DNA of 64,000 bases from Amycolatopsis methanolica 239. GTDB lineage: Bacteria; Actinomycetota; Actinomycetes; Mycobacteriales; Pseudonocardiaceae. The translations under genes were made by a program, and so were the position numbers. Shown piece by piece: positions 8,663-18,918 of the stretch (position 1 is the first letter of the stretch; each line of letters opens with the position of its first letter). The notes beneath the pieces were generated by a model. The model did not search any database, was not told where the DNA came from, and saw nothing but the letters and a program-made list of their open reading frames with translations. Location: the NCBI RefSeq assembly GCF_000739085.1, contig NZ_CP009110.1, positions 6,138,001 to 6,202,000 on the forward strand, read 5' to 3'.

Positions 8663-8982
8663 CACGCGGCTCCGCTCAGCTGGAGGCCGACCACGCCGGC
8701 GATGACGGCGGCGATGCCGAGCACCTTGCGCCAGTCGAGGCGCTGACCGAACAGGACGACGCCGAGGACGACGATCCCAACGCCTGCGACGGAGGTCCAG
8801 ATCGCGTAGCCGACGCCGACGTCGAAGGTCAGCAGCGCCAGGCTGAGGAGGTAGGTGGCGATGCCCCCGCTGACCAGCGTGGCCGCGGTCCAGGCGGGCC
8901 GGGTGAAGCCCTGGGCCCTGCCTGCGGAGATGGCGACCGTGATCTCGAAGAGAACGGCGACGCCGAGGTAGAACCAGTGCAC
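8662..8982 (-). CDS. Small multidrug resistance (SMR) transporter subunit
   Basis: A 106-residue four-helix membrane protein, normal SMR length. It carries the conserved membrane glutamate of the family in VAVLFEITVAIS (residue about 13) and the GVGYAIWTSVAGVGIVVLG signature of helices 3-4. SMR proteins export cationic drugs or guanidinium using the proton gradient. Start GTG 8982 with an AAAGGA ribosome site. It is first in a two-gene operon, divergent from a MerR regulator, with a MerR-type dyad between. Confidence 0.85.
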   Translation of the reverse strand: MHWFYLGVAVLFEITVAISAGRAQGFTRPAWTAATLVSGGIATYLLSLALLTFDVGVGYAIWTSVAGVGIVVLGVVLFGQRLDWRKVLGIAAVIAGVVGLQLSGAA

Positions 8983-9032
8983 GGAAGTCCTTTCACGGAG
9001 TTGGCTGGTGCCTGCACCGCACATCGTGAAAC

Positions 9033-9048
9033 TTCACACCGGTGTCAA
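9033..9048 (-). promoter_or_regulatory. MerR-type operator with -35 box for the SMR operon
   Basis: TTCACACCGGTGTCAA contains a 10-bp perfect palindrome (ACACCGGTGT) and, read on the minus strand, ends in TTGACA (9048-9043), a consensus -35 element pointing at the SMR genes. It sits midway between the divergent SMR and MerR genes. MerR regulators bind dyads lying between the -35 and -10 boxes, which fits. The -10 box is not obvious. Confidence 0.55.
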
Positions 9049-9089
9049 TTGCAAGAATGGGGAGCGGCGGACGGCCTGGAGGAGGACTC

Positions 9090-9449
9090 ATGCGCATCGG
9101 TGAGCTGGCGGAAGCCACCGGGGTCAGCACGCGGTCCCTGCGGTACTACGAGGAACAGGGGCTCATCCGCTCGTCCCGCACCGCCGGCGGGTGGCGCGAC
9201 TTCGACAGCTCGATGGTCGAGCGGGTCGTCCTGATCCAGCACCTGTTCGCCGCCGGCCTGTGCAGCGCCACGATCAACGAACTGCTCCCCTGCCTGGAAG
9301 CCCCGCCCGAGGAGCGCACAGGGGTGCTGGAGGAGCTGCTCGCCCAGCAGGCCGAGCGCCTGGAGGCCAAGCGGCGCGACATCGAGCGCGAGCTGGACAT
9401 CCTGCGGGCGCTGCGCAAGGAGACGGCTCTGCCCGGCCACGCCGCCTGA
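9090..9449 (+). CDS. MerR-family transcriptional regulator
   Basis: A 119-residue regulator. The winged helix-turn-helix spans about residues 1-70 (RIGELAEATGVSTRSLRYYEEQGLI, shortened here, ends at GWRDFD) and a coiled-coil dimerisation helix follows (LEELLAQQAERLEAKRR). No cysteine cluster for metal sensing is seen, so a drug or redox ligand is more likely than a metal. GGAGGA ribosome site right before ATG 9090. Divergent from the SMR pair, which it most likely controls. Confidence 0.85.
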   Translation: MRIGELAEATGVSTRSLRYYEEQGLIRSSRTAGGWRDFDSSMVERVVLIQHLFAAGLCSATINELLPCLEAPPEERTGVLEELLAQQAERLEAKRRDIERELDILRALRKETALPGHAA

Positions 9450-11805
9450 TCAGCGGCCCGGCGCCTCGCACGCCACCAGGCCAGCGCCGGCCCGCGCCCG
9501 TTCCGCGTGGTCGCCCGACGTCCTGGCCAGCACCACCTCGAACTGCTCCCGCGCCGCTGACACGTCCGCGACCGCGAGCAGGCTCGCGCCCAGCCGGTTG
9601 CGGATCTCCAGCTCCAGCCGCGGCCGGGTCCGCCCGGTGACCAGCGCGAACGCGCGCCGCTGCAGCTCCAGCGCCGCCGCCGCGTTGCCGAGCCCGGACT
9701 CGGCCGCGCCCCACATCGACAGGCAGTCGGCGGTCAACGCGATGTCTCCTGCCTCCTCGGCCGCGCCGGCGGCCCGGCGCAACGCGCCCACGGCGTCCGC
9801 ATGCCGCCCGACCGCCAGGTGGAACTTCCCCAGGCTGCCCAGCGCCATCGCCACCGCCCGCGGCCGCCCGATCTCCTCGCCGAACGCGACCGCCTGATCC
9901 AGGCAGGCGCGGGCCTCGTCGAACCGGCCGAGCCGCAGGTGGGTCAGGCCGAGGTTGGCGATCGTCATCCCGCACAGGAACGGGTCGTCCAGCCGTCGCC
10001 CCAGCTCGTGCGCCTCGTGCAGCAGGGCGAGCGCCTCGCCGGTGTCGCCGCACGCCATCGCGAGCGTGCCGAGGCCGCCGAGCGCGCGGGCCTCCTCCCG
10101 TCGGTCGCCGGCCTGCCTGCTGATCCGCAGCGCCTCGTGCAGCCACGGACGGCACCGCTCGTAGTGGCCCCGCATCCCCTCCGCGACCCCGAACCCGAAC
10201 CGCAGCGCGGACCGCATCCGCCGGCCGGAGCACTGCTCGGCGAGCGGGAGCGCGATCTCCAGCGCCGCGCGGCACTCGTCGTAGCGGTGGTCCTCCGCGG
10301 TGAGCTCGCCCAGCCTGCGCTCGTCGTCGGCGAGCCGCCCCACCAGGTACTCGAAGGTCCACATCGGACGGTTCTGCATCCGGGCGCCCGCGATCCGCAG
10401 CGCCGGCGGCAACCCGCCGCACAACCGGACCAGCTCACGTGCCGCACCGGGCTCCCGGCCGACCCGCTCGGCGCCGACGACCCGGCGCAGGAGTCCTTCC
10501 GCGGCAACGGCGTCGAGCACGTCGAGCGACACCCGGCGGTCGGCGGGCAACCCGGTCAGCCGCTGCCTGCTCGGCACCAGCACCGTACTGCCCGCGCCGG
10601 AAGGCAGCAGCGGCCGCACCTGCTCGGCGCTCTTCGCGTCGTCGAGCACCAGCAGCAGCCGCGACGACGCGGTCGCCGACCGCCAGGTCGCGGCGAGCTC
10701 GTCCACGTCCGGCCCGATCGGCCCGGTGCCGACGCCGATCGCCCGCAACAGCCGGGCCAGCGCGTGCGCCGGGCGCAGCGGCTCGTGCCCCTCGGTGTGC
10801 CCGTGCAGGTCCAGGTGCAGGCAGCCGTCCGGGAAGCCGGGGCGCAGCACGTGCGCGGCGCGGAGGGCGAGCGCGCTCTTGCCCGCGCCGGCGACGCCGT
10901 CGACCGCGATGACGGTCACCAGCTCCGGGTCGCCCGGTTCGACGAGCCGCGCCAGTTCTTCCGCTCGACCGGCGAGTTCGCCGCTGTCCGCGGGCAACTC
11001 GTTGCGGGGCGGGCGTTTGCGCGTGACACCGAGCGCGGAGTCGTCCCCACGCAGCACCGCCTGCTGCACCCGGCGCGGTTCGGCGCCCGGCTCGACGCCG
11101 AGGTCGTCGACGAGGCGGCGGCGCAGCCCGGCGAACACGGCCAGCGCGTCCGCCCGCCGTCCCGCCGCGTAGAGCGCGCGCATCAGCAGCGCGGCCAGCT
11201 CTTCGTGGTGCGGATGAACGCCGGCGAGCGCCGACAGCTCGTCGATCACCTCGCCGTGCCGTCCCAGGCGCAGCTGCCACCCGGCCTTCCCGAGCCGCAG
11301 CGCGATGCGGCATTCGGTGAGCCGCAGCCGGTGCCCGTCGAGGAAGGGGCCGGGCAGCCCGGTGAGCGGCTCACCGTCGAACAGGTCCAGCGCGTCCGTG
11401 GCGGCGCGCACCGCGACCGGCGAGGTCACCGGCGCGCGCGGCGGCCGCGGCCTCGGCCGCGATCCGGTCCAGGGTGACGGCGTCCACCTCGGCGGCGGCG
11501 CCGACGAACCGGTAGCCGCTGCTGTCGCGGGCGATCACGGCGTCCGCGGGCTCGTCGTCACCCGCGCGCAGGCACTTGCGCAACCGGTGGACGTAGACCG
11601 GCACCACGCGGCGCCCGGTGCCCGGCGGTTCGAGGCCCCACACGTCGTCGAGGAGCTCACCGGCGCCGACCACCACGTCCGGGCGCAGCACGAGCGCGCC
11701 GAGCAGGGCCTTCTGCCGGACCGGGCCGAGTTCGAGGGGCTGATCGCCGCGCCACTCGCGGAGCGGACCGAGCACACTCAGCCGGAGCCGGCCCCCACTC
11801 ACCAC
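9450..11805 (-). pseudogene. SARP/AfsR-family regulator, frameshifted and missing its middle
   Basis: The 5' frame from about GTG 11805 encodes the OmpR-like DNA-binding domain (LELGPVRQKALLGALVLRP; VYVHRLRKCLRAG). A single-base insertion near 11420 (after AGDLAG) moves the rest to another frame: bacterial transcriptional activator domain (ALAVFAGLRRRLVDDLGVEPG), NB-ARC ATPase with Walker A GVAGAGKSAL, and TPR repeats (ALGGLGTLAMACGDTGEALA). After GRLADDERRLGELTAEDH the winged-helix and linker region usual in AfsR proteins is absent and the TPR part begins at once. The second half (659 codons from 11429) could be made as a DNA-binding-less ATPase/TPR protein. Confidence 0.65.
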
Positions 11806-11858
11806 ACCGCCCCCAACGCCGTGCTGTCGACTCGTGGCGCAGTGTAGCGGGAATCCGG

Positions 11859-12524
11859 TCAGTTCAGGCGCAGTTTGGGCTTGTGCTCCAGGTGCGAGAG
11901 CCCGTTCCAGGCCAGGTTGACCAGGTGCGCGGCCACCTCGTCGCGCTTGGGGCGGCGGGCGTCGAGCCACCACTGCCCGGTCAATGCGACCATCCCGACC
12001 AGCGCCTGGGCGTAGAGCGGCGCGAGCTTGTCGTCGTACCCGCGTGCGTCGAACTGCTGCGCCAGGATGTGCTCGACCTGCATCGCGATGTCGTTGAGCA
12101 GCGTGGAGAACGTGCCGGATGCGCTGGCCACCGGCGAGTCGCGGACGAGGATGCGGAAGCCGTCGTGCGACTCCTCGACGTAGGCCAGCAGCGCGCTGGC
12201 CGCCTGCTCGAGCATCGCCCTGGGGTGCCCACCGTGCAAAGTGGACACCATGCGGTCGAGCAGGGACTGGGTCTCGCGGTCGACGACGACGGCGTAGATG
12301 CCTTCCTTGCCGCCGAAGTGCTCGTAGACCACGGGCTTGGAGACGTTCGCCCGGTGGGCGATCTCCTCGATGGAGGTGCCGTCGAAGCCCTTTTCGGCGA
12401 AGAGCTTGCGGGCGACGTCGAGCAGTTGCTGCCGGCGTTCCGCGCCCGTCATCCGGACGCGGGGCACCGGCCCCGGAGGCCGCACCCCGGTGGCCTCACG
12501 TTTCGCTCGACGTCGTCCCGCCAC
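11859..12524 (-). CDS. TetR-family transcriptional regulator
   Basis: A 221-residue regulator. Helix-turn-helix about residues 28-75 (DVARKLFAEKGFDGTSIEEI, then ANVSKPVVYEHFGGKEGIY). The ligand domain ends with ALTGQWWLDARRPKRDEVA, a pattern typical of actinobacterial TetRs in this locus. It lies nine bases downstream of the desaturase gene on the same strand, so it is probably the last gene of that operon and its regulator. In mycobacteria a TetR gene likewise sits between glmU and mfd. Start GTG 12524 gives a basic N-terminal arm (MAGRRRAKRE). Confidence 0.85.
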   Translation of the reverse strand: MAGRRRAKREATGVRPPGPVPRVRMTGAERRQQLLDVARKLFAEKGFDGTSIEEIAHRANVSKPVVYEHFGGKEGIYAVVVDRETQSLLDRMVSTLHGGHPRAMLEQAASALLAYVEESHDGFRILVRDSPVASASGTFSTLLNDIAMQVEHILAQQFDARGYDDKLAPLYAQALVGMVALTGQWWLDARRPKRDEVAAHLVNLAWNGLSHLEHKPKLRLN

Positions 12525-12533
12525 CCGGAAAGA

Positions 12534-13478
12534 CTATTCCGACGACAGACGCGCCAGGCGCTGCGGGGTGGGCCAGCGCACGTTGTGCACCCACCCGAGC
12601 TTCTCGAAGGCCCAGATCACGCGGGCCGAGATGTCGATCTGGCCGCGCTTGACACCGTGCCGCGCCGAGGTCGGGTCGGCGTGGTGCAGGTTGTGCCAGG
12701 ACTCGCCGAAGGACAGGATCGCCAGCGGCCAGAAGTTGGCCGACTTGTCGCGCGCGGCGAACGGCCGCTCACCGATCATGTGGCACACCGAGTTGACCGA
12801 CCACGTCACGTGGTGCAGCACGCACACCCGGACCAGCCCGGCCCAGAAGAATGCGGTGACCGCACCCCAGAACGACCAGGTGATCAGGCCGCCGAGCAGG
12901 GCGGGCAGGACCAGGGTGAGCAGGGTCCACAGCCAGAACAGGTCGTCGACCTTCTTGATCGCCGGGTCCTTCAGCAGGTCCGGGGCGAACCGCTCGGCGT
13001 TGCTCTTGTCGCGCTCGAACAGCCAGCCCATGTGCGCGTGCCAGAAGCCCTTGGCGATGGCCAGCGGCGAGGTGCCGAACGCCCACGGCGAGTGCGGGTC
13101 GCCGTCGCGGTCGGAGAAGGCGTGGTGGCGGCGGTGGTCGGCGACCCAGGTGATGACCGGGCCCTGCACCGCCATGCTGCCCGCGATGGCCAGCGCGACG
13201 CGCAGCCACGGCTTGGCCTTGAACGAGCCGTGCGTGAAGTACCGGTGGTACGAAACCGTGATCCCCAGACCGCTGATGACGTAGAAGCCGATGAACAGGC
13301 CGACGTCCACCCAGCTCAAGCCCCATCCCCAGGCGAACGGCACGGACACGATGAGCGCGAGCAGCGGCAGGATCACGCCCAGGTAGACGGAGAACTGGAC
13401 GCCGGGCCCCCGCTGCCCGTCGGTGACCGGCTTCGGCCCCTTGGCCTTGGGTGGTTCCATGACCTGAGTGGATGTCAT
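12534..13478 (-). CDS. Membrane acyl-CoA desaturase (stearoyl-CoA delta-9 type)
   Basis: A di-iron membrane desaturase of about 314 residues. The three histidine boxes are present: HRYFTH (HX4H), HRRHH (HX2HH) and HNLHH. Hydrophobic pairs (VILPLLALIVSVPFAWGWGL; VDVGLFIGFYVISGLG) anchor it. Family enzymes such as mycobacterial DesA3 insert a double bond into stearoyl-CoA using reductant from a ferredoxin/flavin reductase, adjusting membrane fluidity. ATG 13478 is preferred; GTG 13487 with AGGA four bases before it is an alternative. A palindromic operator candidate lies about 60 bp upstream. Confidence 0.88.
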   Translation of the reverse strand: MTSTQVMEPPKAKGPKPVTDGQRGPGVQFSVYLGVILPLLALIVSVPFAWGWGLSWVDVGLFIGFYVISGLGITVSYHRYFTHGSFKAKPWLRVALAIAGSMAVQGPVITWVADHRRHHAFSDRDGDPHSPWAFGTSPLAIAKGFWHAHMGWLFERDKSNAERFAPDLLKDPAIKKVDDLFWLWTLLTLVLPALLGGLITWSFWGAVTAFFWAGLVRVCVLHHVTWSVNSVCHMIGERPFAARDKSANFWPLAILSFGESWHNLHHADPTSARHGVKRGQIDISARVIWAFEKLGWVHNVRWPTPQRLARLSSE

Positions 13479-13535
13479 GCGCAACACTTCTTCCTACCTG
13501 GGAAAACCTGACAAAGGTCTGCCTTACCTACGTTG

Positions 13536-13548
13536 CCGTAAGTTACGG
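13536..13548 (-). promoter_or_regulatory. Palindromic operator candidate upstream of the desaturase operon
   Basis: CCGTAAGTTACGG is a perfect inverted repeat around one central base; additional TTAC/GTAA half sites occur nearby (CTTAC at 13523-13527). It lies in the leader of the desaturase-TetR operon, where an autoregulating TetR would be expected to bind. No other candidate is seen between the operon and tRNA-Gln. Confidence 0.5.
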
Positions 13549-13643
13549 TACAGGAGGTTTGCCCCGCTGGGGAGACGCTGAAACGCGGACACAACCCCTG
13601 CCCTGGCGCCGTTCTTCGACGTCGCTATCCTGACCAGGCACGA

Positions 13644-13715
13644 TCCGCCGTGGTGTAATTGGCAGCACCTCAGATTTTGGTTCTGATAGTTCAGGTTCGA
13701 GTCCTGGCGGCGGAG
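13644..13715 (+). tRNA. tRNA-Gln (anticodon TTG)
   Basis: A 72-nt cloverleaf. Acceptor arms TCCGCCG and CGGCGGA pair fully; the anticodon arm TCAGA/TCTGA holds loop TTTTGGT, giving anticodon TTG (Gln, CAA codons); the T arm carries GGTTCGAGTCC. The discriminator base is G and CCA is not encoded. It stands alone between the desaturase operon and the GGDEF gene. Confidence 0.95.
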
Positions 13716-13854
13716 CTGCCGTGCCCTACCCCGACGTGCCCGAAGGGGGTGCGCCACGCTGCAAGGCGAGAGCAGACCGAAGACCAGGCGGCCGGCACTG
13801 GCCGAGCTCTCCGATGCCTGGCTGGCCGGGCGCGCCCGGGAACTGATCGCCGCC

Positions 13855-15495
13855 GTGCAGCACACGGAGCACGGTGAGCAGCTCGACATCGTCCGCACGA
13901 TGGACGAGCTCCTCGACGAGGCCCAGCGCCGGGGTGAGCCGCTCCTGGTCTCCCAGCTCCTCCGCGCGGCGTCGCTGGGCAGGCTCGTCACCCGCGGTCT
14001 CGCCGCCGAGGCGGAGCCCCTGCTCGACGAGATGCTGGCCCACACCCGCCGCCACGGCCTCGCCTTGTTCCGCGCCGACGCCCACGCGCTGCGCGGCCGC
14101 CGCCTGGTGCTGGCCAAGCAGGAGGACGCGGCACTGACCGAGATCGCCCGCGCGCTGGCGATCCTGGACGATTCGAACACCCCGGACATGCACATGTCGC
14201 GCCGGGAGTGGGCCAAGGCCCAGTCCAGCGCGCTGCTGGACTGCTGGATCGTGCTCAACCAGCTGGGCGTGTACGAGGCGGCCGAGGAGGTCATCGCCAG
14301 GGCCCACCAGGCCATCCGGGAGACCGCGGGCCCGCACGAGATCACGCTGCAGCTGATGAACCGCATCAAGATGCTGCTGGGCTGGGGCCTGCGGCTGGAG
14401 CGGGTCGCGCGGCACGAGGAGGCGGCCGCGAAGTTCAGCACGGCCGCCTCGATGGCCGTCGCGGTCGAGGCGCCGTTCGCCGAGTCGCTGTTCCCGCGGA
14501 AGATCGGCGTGGCCGCGGTCGACCAGGTCGGCGTGCTGGCGGCCGCCCTCGCGCTGGCCGCGCCGGAGCCCGCGCACGTGGACCGGCTGCGGCGGCTGCT
14601 GATCGAGCCGGGCTACCCGCACGAGCAGGTCATCGTCACGATCGCGCTGGCCCGCTGCCTGGAGCAGGCGGGCCAGCACGAGGACGCGCTGAAGGCGCTG
14701 CACGCCACCAAGCTCACCCTCGCCGAGGACAACTCGATGCCGTCGATGAACCTGCACCTGATGCGGGAGATCGCGCGGCTCGACAGCGACGCCGACAGCG
14801 AGTCGTCGCGGGCGCTGGCGGAGTACTCGGACGCGTTGGAGGTCGAGCTGTGGCACATGCGGGAGTCGCAGCTGGCGACCCTGGACACGCGCCGCGAGCA
14901 CGAGCGGCTCTCCGCGCAGCACGGCGCGATCAGCCAGCAGGCGCTGCAGGACCCGCTGACCGGCCTGCCCAACCGCCGAGCGCTGGACGAGCACCTGCGC
15001 ACGCTGTCCGCCTCGACCACGGCCCAGCCGCTCGCGGTCGCGCTGATCGACCTGGACGGATTCAAGGGCGTCAACGACCAGCACTCGCACGCCGAGGGCG
15101 ACGACGTGCTGCGCGTGGTCGCCTCGACGCTGCGCGACGCGTTGCGCGGTGACGACATCGTGGCCCGCTACGGCGGGGACGAGTTCGTCGCGCTGCTGCC
15201 CGGCGCGCCGGTGTCCGCGGCCAAGCAGGCGCTGGGCCGGGCGGTCACCGCGGTCGACTCGCTGCCCCACCACCTGTCACACGGGGTCACCCTGTCGGTG
15301 GGGCTGGTGTCGCTGCGCCCGCAGGAGCGGGCCGACCAGGTGCTCGCCCGCGCCGACGCCGCGATGTACCAGGCGAAACGCGGTGGCGGGAACCAGGTCG
15401 CGACGGCCCAGTCGACGGCGGGCGAGTCCCTTATCGCAGAGGCGGAACCCGGCTCCGAGGGCGACCCACAGCCGGCTGCCAGGCAGGACACGTAG
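13855..15495 (+). CDS. GGDEF-domain diguanylate cyclase with helical-repeat N-terminus
   Basis: The C-terminal 170 residues are a GGDEF domain: [36 protein letters not shown] and the active-site RYGGDEF, followed by [18 protein letters not shown]. Such enzymes make c-di-GMP from GTP. The N-terminal about 370 residues are helical, TPR-like, with no membrane segment, so it is probably cytosolic. GTG 13855 lacks a good ribosome site; the same frame stays open and protein-like upstream to a CTG at 13759 behind GAAGGGGG, so the true N-terminus is probably about 32 residues longer or a frameshift hides it. Confidence 0.82.
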   Translation: MQHTEHGEQLDIVRTMDELLDEAQRRGEPLLVSQLLRAASLGRLVTRGLAAEAEPLLDEMLAHTRRHGLALFRADAHALRGRRLVLAKQEDAALTEIARALAILDDSNTPDMHMSRREWAKAQSSALLDCWIVLNQLGVYEAAEEVIARAHQAIRETAGPHEITLQLMNRIKMLLGWGLRLERVARHEEAAAKFSTAASMAVAVEAPFAESLFPRKIGVAAVDQVGVLAAALALAAPEPAHVDRLRRLLIEPGYPHEQVIVTIALARCLEQAGQHEDALKALHATKLTLAEDNSMPSMNLHLMREIARLDSDADSESSRALAEYSDALEVELWHMRESQLATLDTRREHERLSAQHGAISQQALQDPLTGLPNRRALDEHLRTLSASTTAQPLAVALIDLDGFKGVNDQHSHAEGDDVLRVVASTLRDALRGDDIVARYGGDEFVALLPGAPVSAAKQALGRAVTAVDSLPHHLSHGVTLSVGLVSLRPQERADQVLARADAAMYQAKRGGGNQVATAQSTAGESLIAEAEPGSEGDPQPAARQDT

Positions 15496-15539
15496 GATCG
15501 GGCCCCGCCACCACCCGTCCCGTATTCGTTGGGAGTGCC

Positions 15540-17021
15540 GTGACCGGCCCGCTGAGCACTGTCATCCTCGCCGCGGGCGAGGGCACCCGGATGCGTTCGA
15601 ACACCCCGAAGGTGCTGCACCCGCTGGCCGGGAGGCCGCTGGTCGAGCACGCCGTCCGGGCCGCAGCCGGGCTTTCGCCGGACCACCTGGTCGTCGTCGT
15701 CGGGCACGGCCGGGAGGCCGTCGCCGAGCACCTCGGCAAGGTCGGCCAGGCGCTCGGGCGGCCCGTCGCGACCGCGGTGCAGGAGAAGCAGAACGGCACC
15801 GGCGACGCCGTTTCGTGCGCCTTGTCCGTTCTGCCGGAAGGGCTTCCGGGCACGGTTCTCGTCAGCTACGGCGACGTCCCGTTGCTGGACACCGAGACCA
15901 TGGCCGCGCTGCTGGCCGAGCACCGCGAGAACGGCCACGCGGTCACGGTTCTCACCTCCGTGGTCGCCGACCCGACCGGTTACGGCCGGATCGTGCGCGA
16001 CGCGGCCGGCGCGGTCACCGCGATCGTCGAGCAGAAGGACGCGACGCCGGAGCAGCTGGAGATCGACGAGATCAACTCCGGTGTCTACGCGTTCGACGCG
16101 GCCGTGCTGGCCGACGCGCTGACCCGGCTGTCCACCGACAACGCCCAGGGCGAGCTGTACCTCACCGACGTGCTGGCGATCGCCCGCGGCGACGGCCGCG
16201 GCGTGGGCGCGCTGGTGGTGGACGACCCGTGGCTGACCGAGGGCGTCAACGACCGCGTCCAGCTCGCCGCGATCGGCGCCGAGCTGAACCGCCGCCTCGT
16301 GCAGCGCTGGCAGCGCGAGGGGGTCACCGTCGTCGACCCGGCGTCGGTGTGGCTGGACGTGGACGTCGAACTGGCCCGTGACGTCGTGATCGAGCCGGGC
16401 GTGCAGCTCAAGGGCGGCACGAAGGTCGGCGAGGGCGCGGTGATCGGGCCGGACACCACGCTCACCGGTGTCACGGTCGGCGCCGGCGCCCAGGTGGTCC
16501 GCGCGCACGGCTACGACTCCGAGATCGGCGCGGGCGCGAGCGTCGGCCCGTTCGCCTACCTGCGGCCGGGCACCAAGCTCGGCGACAAGGGCAAGATCGG
16601 CACATTCGTCGAGACCAAGAACGCCGACATCGGCACCGGCACGAAGGTGCCGCACCTGACCTACGTCGGGGACGCGACGATCGGCGAGTACAGCAACATC
16701 GGCGCGTCCAGCGTGTTCGTCAACTACGACGGTGTGCGCAAGCACCACACCACCATCGGTTCGCATGTCAAGACCGGGTCGGACAACATGTTCGTCGCGC
16801 CGGTCACCGTTGGTGACGGTGCGTACTCGGGCGCTGGCACTGTGATCAGGCGGAACGTCCCGCCGGGGGCGCTGGCGGTGTCGACTGGACCACAGCGCAA
16901 TATTGAAGGCTGGGTGCCCCGGCGCAGGCCGGGTACCCCAGCGGCGGAAGCGGCGGAAGCCGCGCTCGCCGCCCAGGAAAACAAGGAAGAGACCGAGCGG
17001 GAGTCGTCTGATGAGTCCTAA
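15540..17021 (+). CDS. glmU: Bifunctional N-acetylglucosamine-1-phosphate uridyltransferase / glucosamine-1-P acetyltransferase
   Basis: A 493-residue two-domain enzyme that makes UDP-GlcNAc for peptidoglycan. The N-terminal nucleotidyltransferase shows [11 protein letters not shown], the UTP/sugar loop [11 protein letters not shown] and YGDVPLLD; the C-terminal left-handed beta-helix holds hexapeptide repeats ([18 protein letters not shown]) and the acetyltransferase residues around [17 protein letters not shown]. The extended Ala/Glu-rich tail is usual in actinobacteria. GTG 15540 start; its last 11 bases overlap prs, so the two genes are translationally linked. Confidence 0.96.
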   Translation: MTGPLSTVILAAGEGTRMRSNTPKVLHPLAGRPLVEHAVRAAAGLSPDHLVVVVGHGREAVAEHLGKVGQALGRPVATAVQEKQNGTGDAVSCALSVLPEGLPGTVLVSYGDVPLLDTETMAALLAEHRENGHAVTVLTSVVADPTGYGRIVRDAAGAVTAIVEQKDATPEQLEIDEINSGVYAFDAAVLADALTRLSTDNAQGELYLTDVLAIARGDGRGVGALVVDDPWLTEGVNDRVQLAAIGAELNRRLVQRWQREGVTVVDPASVWLDVDVELARDVVIEPGVQLKGGTKVGEGAVIGPDTTLTGVTVGAGAQVVRAHGYDSEIGAGASVGPFAYLRPGTKLGDKGKIGTFVETKNADIGTGTKVPHLTYVGDATIGEYSNIGASSVFVNYDGVRKHHTTIGSHVKTGSDNMFVAPVTVGDGAYSGAGTVIRRNVPPGALAVSTGPQRNIEGWVPRRRPGTPAAEAAEAALAAQENKEETERESSDES

Positions 17022-17991
17022 GTCCGGCACGCCGAAGAAGAACCTGATGCTCTTCTCCGGCCGCGCACACCGGGAACTCGCGGAGGAGGTCGCGCAGCAC
17101 CTCAACGTGACGATCACCCCGCAGACGGCGCACACGTTCGCCAACGGCGAGCTGTTCGTGCGCTTCGAGGAATCGGTCCGAGGCACGGACGCCTTCGTCA
17201 TCCAGAGCCACACCACGCCCATCAACGAGTGGGTGATGGAGCAGCTGATCATGGTGGACGCGCTGAAGCGCGCCAGCGCCAAGCGCATCACCGTGGTCAT
17301 GCCGTTCTACCCGTACGCGCGGCAGGACAAGAAGCACAAGGGCCGTGAGCCGATCTCGGCCCGGCTGATCGCCGACCTGTTCAAGACCGCGGGCGCCGAC
17401 CGGATCATGACGGTCGACCTGCACACCGCACAGATCCAGGGCTTCTTCGACGGACCGGTGGACCACCTGTTCGCGCAGACCCTGCTGGCCGATCACATCA
17501 AGAAGACCTACGGCGACGCCGACATCGCCGTGGTTTCGCCGGACTCCGGCCGCGTGCGGCTGGCCGAGAAGTGGGCCGCGCAGCTGGGCGACCGGCCGAT
17601 CGCGTTCATCCACAAGACGCGTGACCCCGACAAGCCGAACCAGGCGGTGGCCAACCGGGTCGTCGGCCAGGTCGAGGGCAAGCTGTGCATCCTGGTGGAC
17701 GACATGATCGACACCGGCGGCACGATCGTGAAGGCCACCGACGCGCTGCTCGCCGAGGGCGCCGCGGACGTCGTCATCGCGACCACGCACGGCATCCTGT
17801 CCGACCCGGCGACCGAGCGGCTGTCCAATTGCAAGGCGCGCGAGGTCATCGTCACGAACTCGCTGCCGATCGCGCCGGAGAAGCGGTTCCCGAACCTGAC
17901 GGTCCTGTCGATCGCGCCGCTGCTGGCGGAGGCGATCCAGCAGGTGTTCGAGGACGGCTCGGTCACCAGCCTGTTCGACGGCAACGCCTGA
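17011..17991 (+). CDS. prs: Ribose-phosphate pyrophosphokinase
   Basis: A 326-residue PRPP synthase that transfers pyrophosphate from ATP to ribose 5-phosphate. Seen are the flexible-loop histidine region ([20 protein letters not shown]), the [17 protein letters not shown] segment and the PRPP-binding loop [15 protein letters not shown] 17011 lies inside the end of glmU. PRPP feeds nucleotide, histidine, tryptophan and arabinogalactan precursors; glmU-prs coupling is conserved in actinobacteria. A strong terminator follows 14 bases after the stop. Confidence 0.96.
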   Translation: MSPKSGTPKKNLMLFSGRAHRELAEEVAQHLNVTITPQTAHTFANGELFVRFEESVRGTDAFVIQSHTTPINEWVMEQLIMVDALKRASAKRITVVMPFYPYARQDKKHKGREPISARLIADLFKTAGADRIMTVDLHTAQIQGFFDGPVDHLFAQTLLADHIKKTYGDADIAVVSPDSGRVRLAEKWAAQLGDRPIAFIHKTRDPDKPNQAVANRVVGQVEGKLCILVDDMIDTGGTIVKATDALLAEGAADVVIATTHGILSDPATERLSNCKAREVIVTNSLPIAPEKRFPNLTVLSIAPLLAEAIQQVFEDGSVTSLFDGNA

Positions 17992-18005
17992 GTTCTCTTC
18001 ACGGG

Positions 18006-18048
18006 GGCCCTTCCGCCGCTGGCGAAACCGGCGGCGGAAGGGCCTTTT
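18006..18048 (+). terminator. Rho-independent terminator of glmU-prs
   Basis: Fourteen-bp perfect arms (GGCCCTTCCGCCGC at 18006-18019 and its complement at 18031-18044) with an 11-nt loop are followed by TTTT. It lies just after prs and before the next promoter. Confidence 0.9.
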
Positions 18049-18066
18049 CGTGCCTAGCGTCAAGGC

Positions 18067-18918
18067 ATGACCGATTACCGCTTCGGTGTTTCCCTGCGGT
18101 TCCTGAGCGGGCGCGACGACTGGGCGGCCAAGTGCCGTCGCGCCGAGGAGCTGGGCTACGACACCATCACCATCCCCGACCACCTGGGCATGCCCGCGCC
18201 GTTCCCGGCGCTGGTCGGCGCCGCGCAGGTGACCGAGCGGGTGCGGGTGGGGCACCTGGTGCTCAACGCGCCCTTCTACAACCCGGTGCTGCTGGCCCGG
18301 GAGGCCGAATCGACCGCGCTGCTCACCGGCGGGCGGCTGGACGTCGGGCTCGGGTCCGGGCACATGAAGTCCGAGTTCGACGACGCCGGGCTGCGGTTCG
18401 CGCCGCCGGCCGAGCGGATCAAGCACCTGGCCCAGACGGTCGAGGTGCTGCGGGACCGCCTGGACGACGTGCCGCCGCTGCTGATCGCGGGCAACAGCGA
18501 CGGGGTGCTGCGGCTGGCGGCGGAGCACGCGGACATCGTCGGGTTCGCCGGGTTGAAGCACGCGCGCGGCTACCCGCCGGGAACGTTCGACCTGGCCTCC
18601 GCCGCGGAGCTGGACGACCGGGTGGCCTTCGTGCGGTCCGCGACCACGCGGCCGCTGGAGTTCAACATGCTGATCCAGAACGTCGTGGTGGCCGACGATC
18701 CGGTGCCCGCGCTGGAGGAGTGGCTGGCCGCGGTGCCGTCGGCGCTGGGCTGGTCGGCCGCCCGGCTGGTGGACGCGCCGCAGATGCTGGCCGGGACGCC
18801 GGAGCAGATCGCAGCGAAGATCCGGGCGATGCGCGAGCGGTACGGGTTCACGTACTTCACGGTGTTCGAGATGGCGATGGAGGACTTCGCGCCGGTGATC
18901 CCGCTGCTACGGGCCTAG
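18067..18918 (+). CDS. LLM-class F420-dependent oxidoreductase (MSMEG_2516-like)
   Basis: A 283-residue luciferase-fold enzyme. The N-terminus MTDYRFGVSLRFL, the segment CRRAEELGYDTITIPDH and TALLTGGRLDVGLGSGHMKSE are typical of the F420-binding group that oxidises or reduces small carbonyl or heterocyclic compounds. ATG 18067 follows the glmU-prs terminator within 20 bp, so the transcript start must be very close to the ORF or it is leaderless. Its end overlaps the convergent lipoprotein gene by 12 bp. Substrate unknown. Confidence 0.85.
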   Translation: MTDYRFGVSLRFLSGRDDWAAKCRRAEELGYDTITIPDHLGMPAPFPALVGAAQVTERVRVGHLVLNAPFYNPVLLAREAESTALLTGGRLDVGLGSGHMKSEFDDAGLRFAPPAERIKHLAQTVEVLRDRLDDVPPLLIAGNSDGVLRLAAEHADIVGFAGLKHARGYPPGTFDLASAAELDDRVAFVRSATTRPLEFNMLIQNVVVADDPVPALEEWLAAVPSALGWSAARLVDAPQMLAGTPEQIAAKIRAMRERYGFTYFTVFEMAMEDFAPVIPLLRA

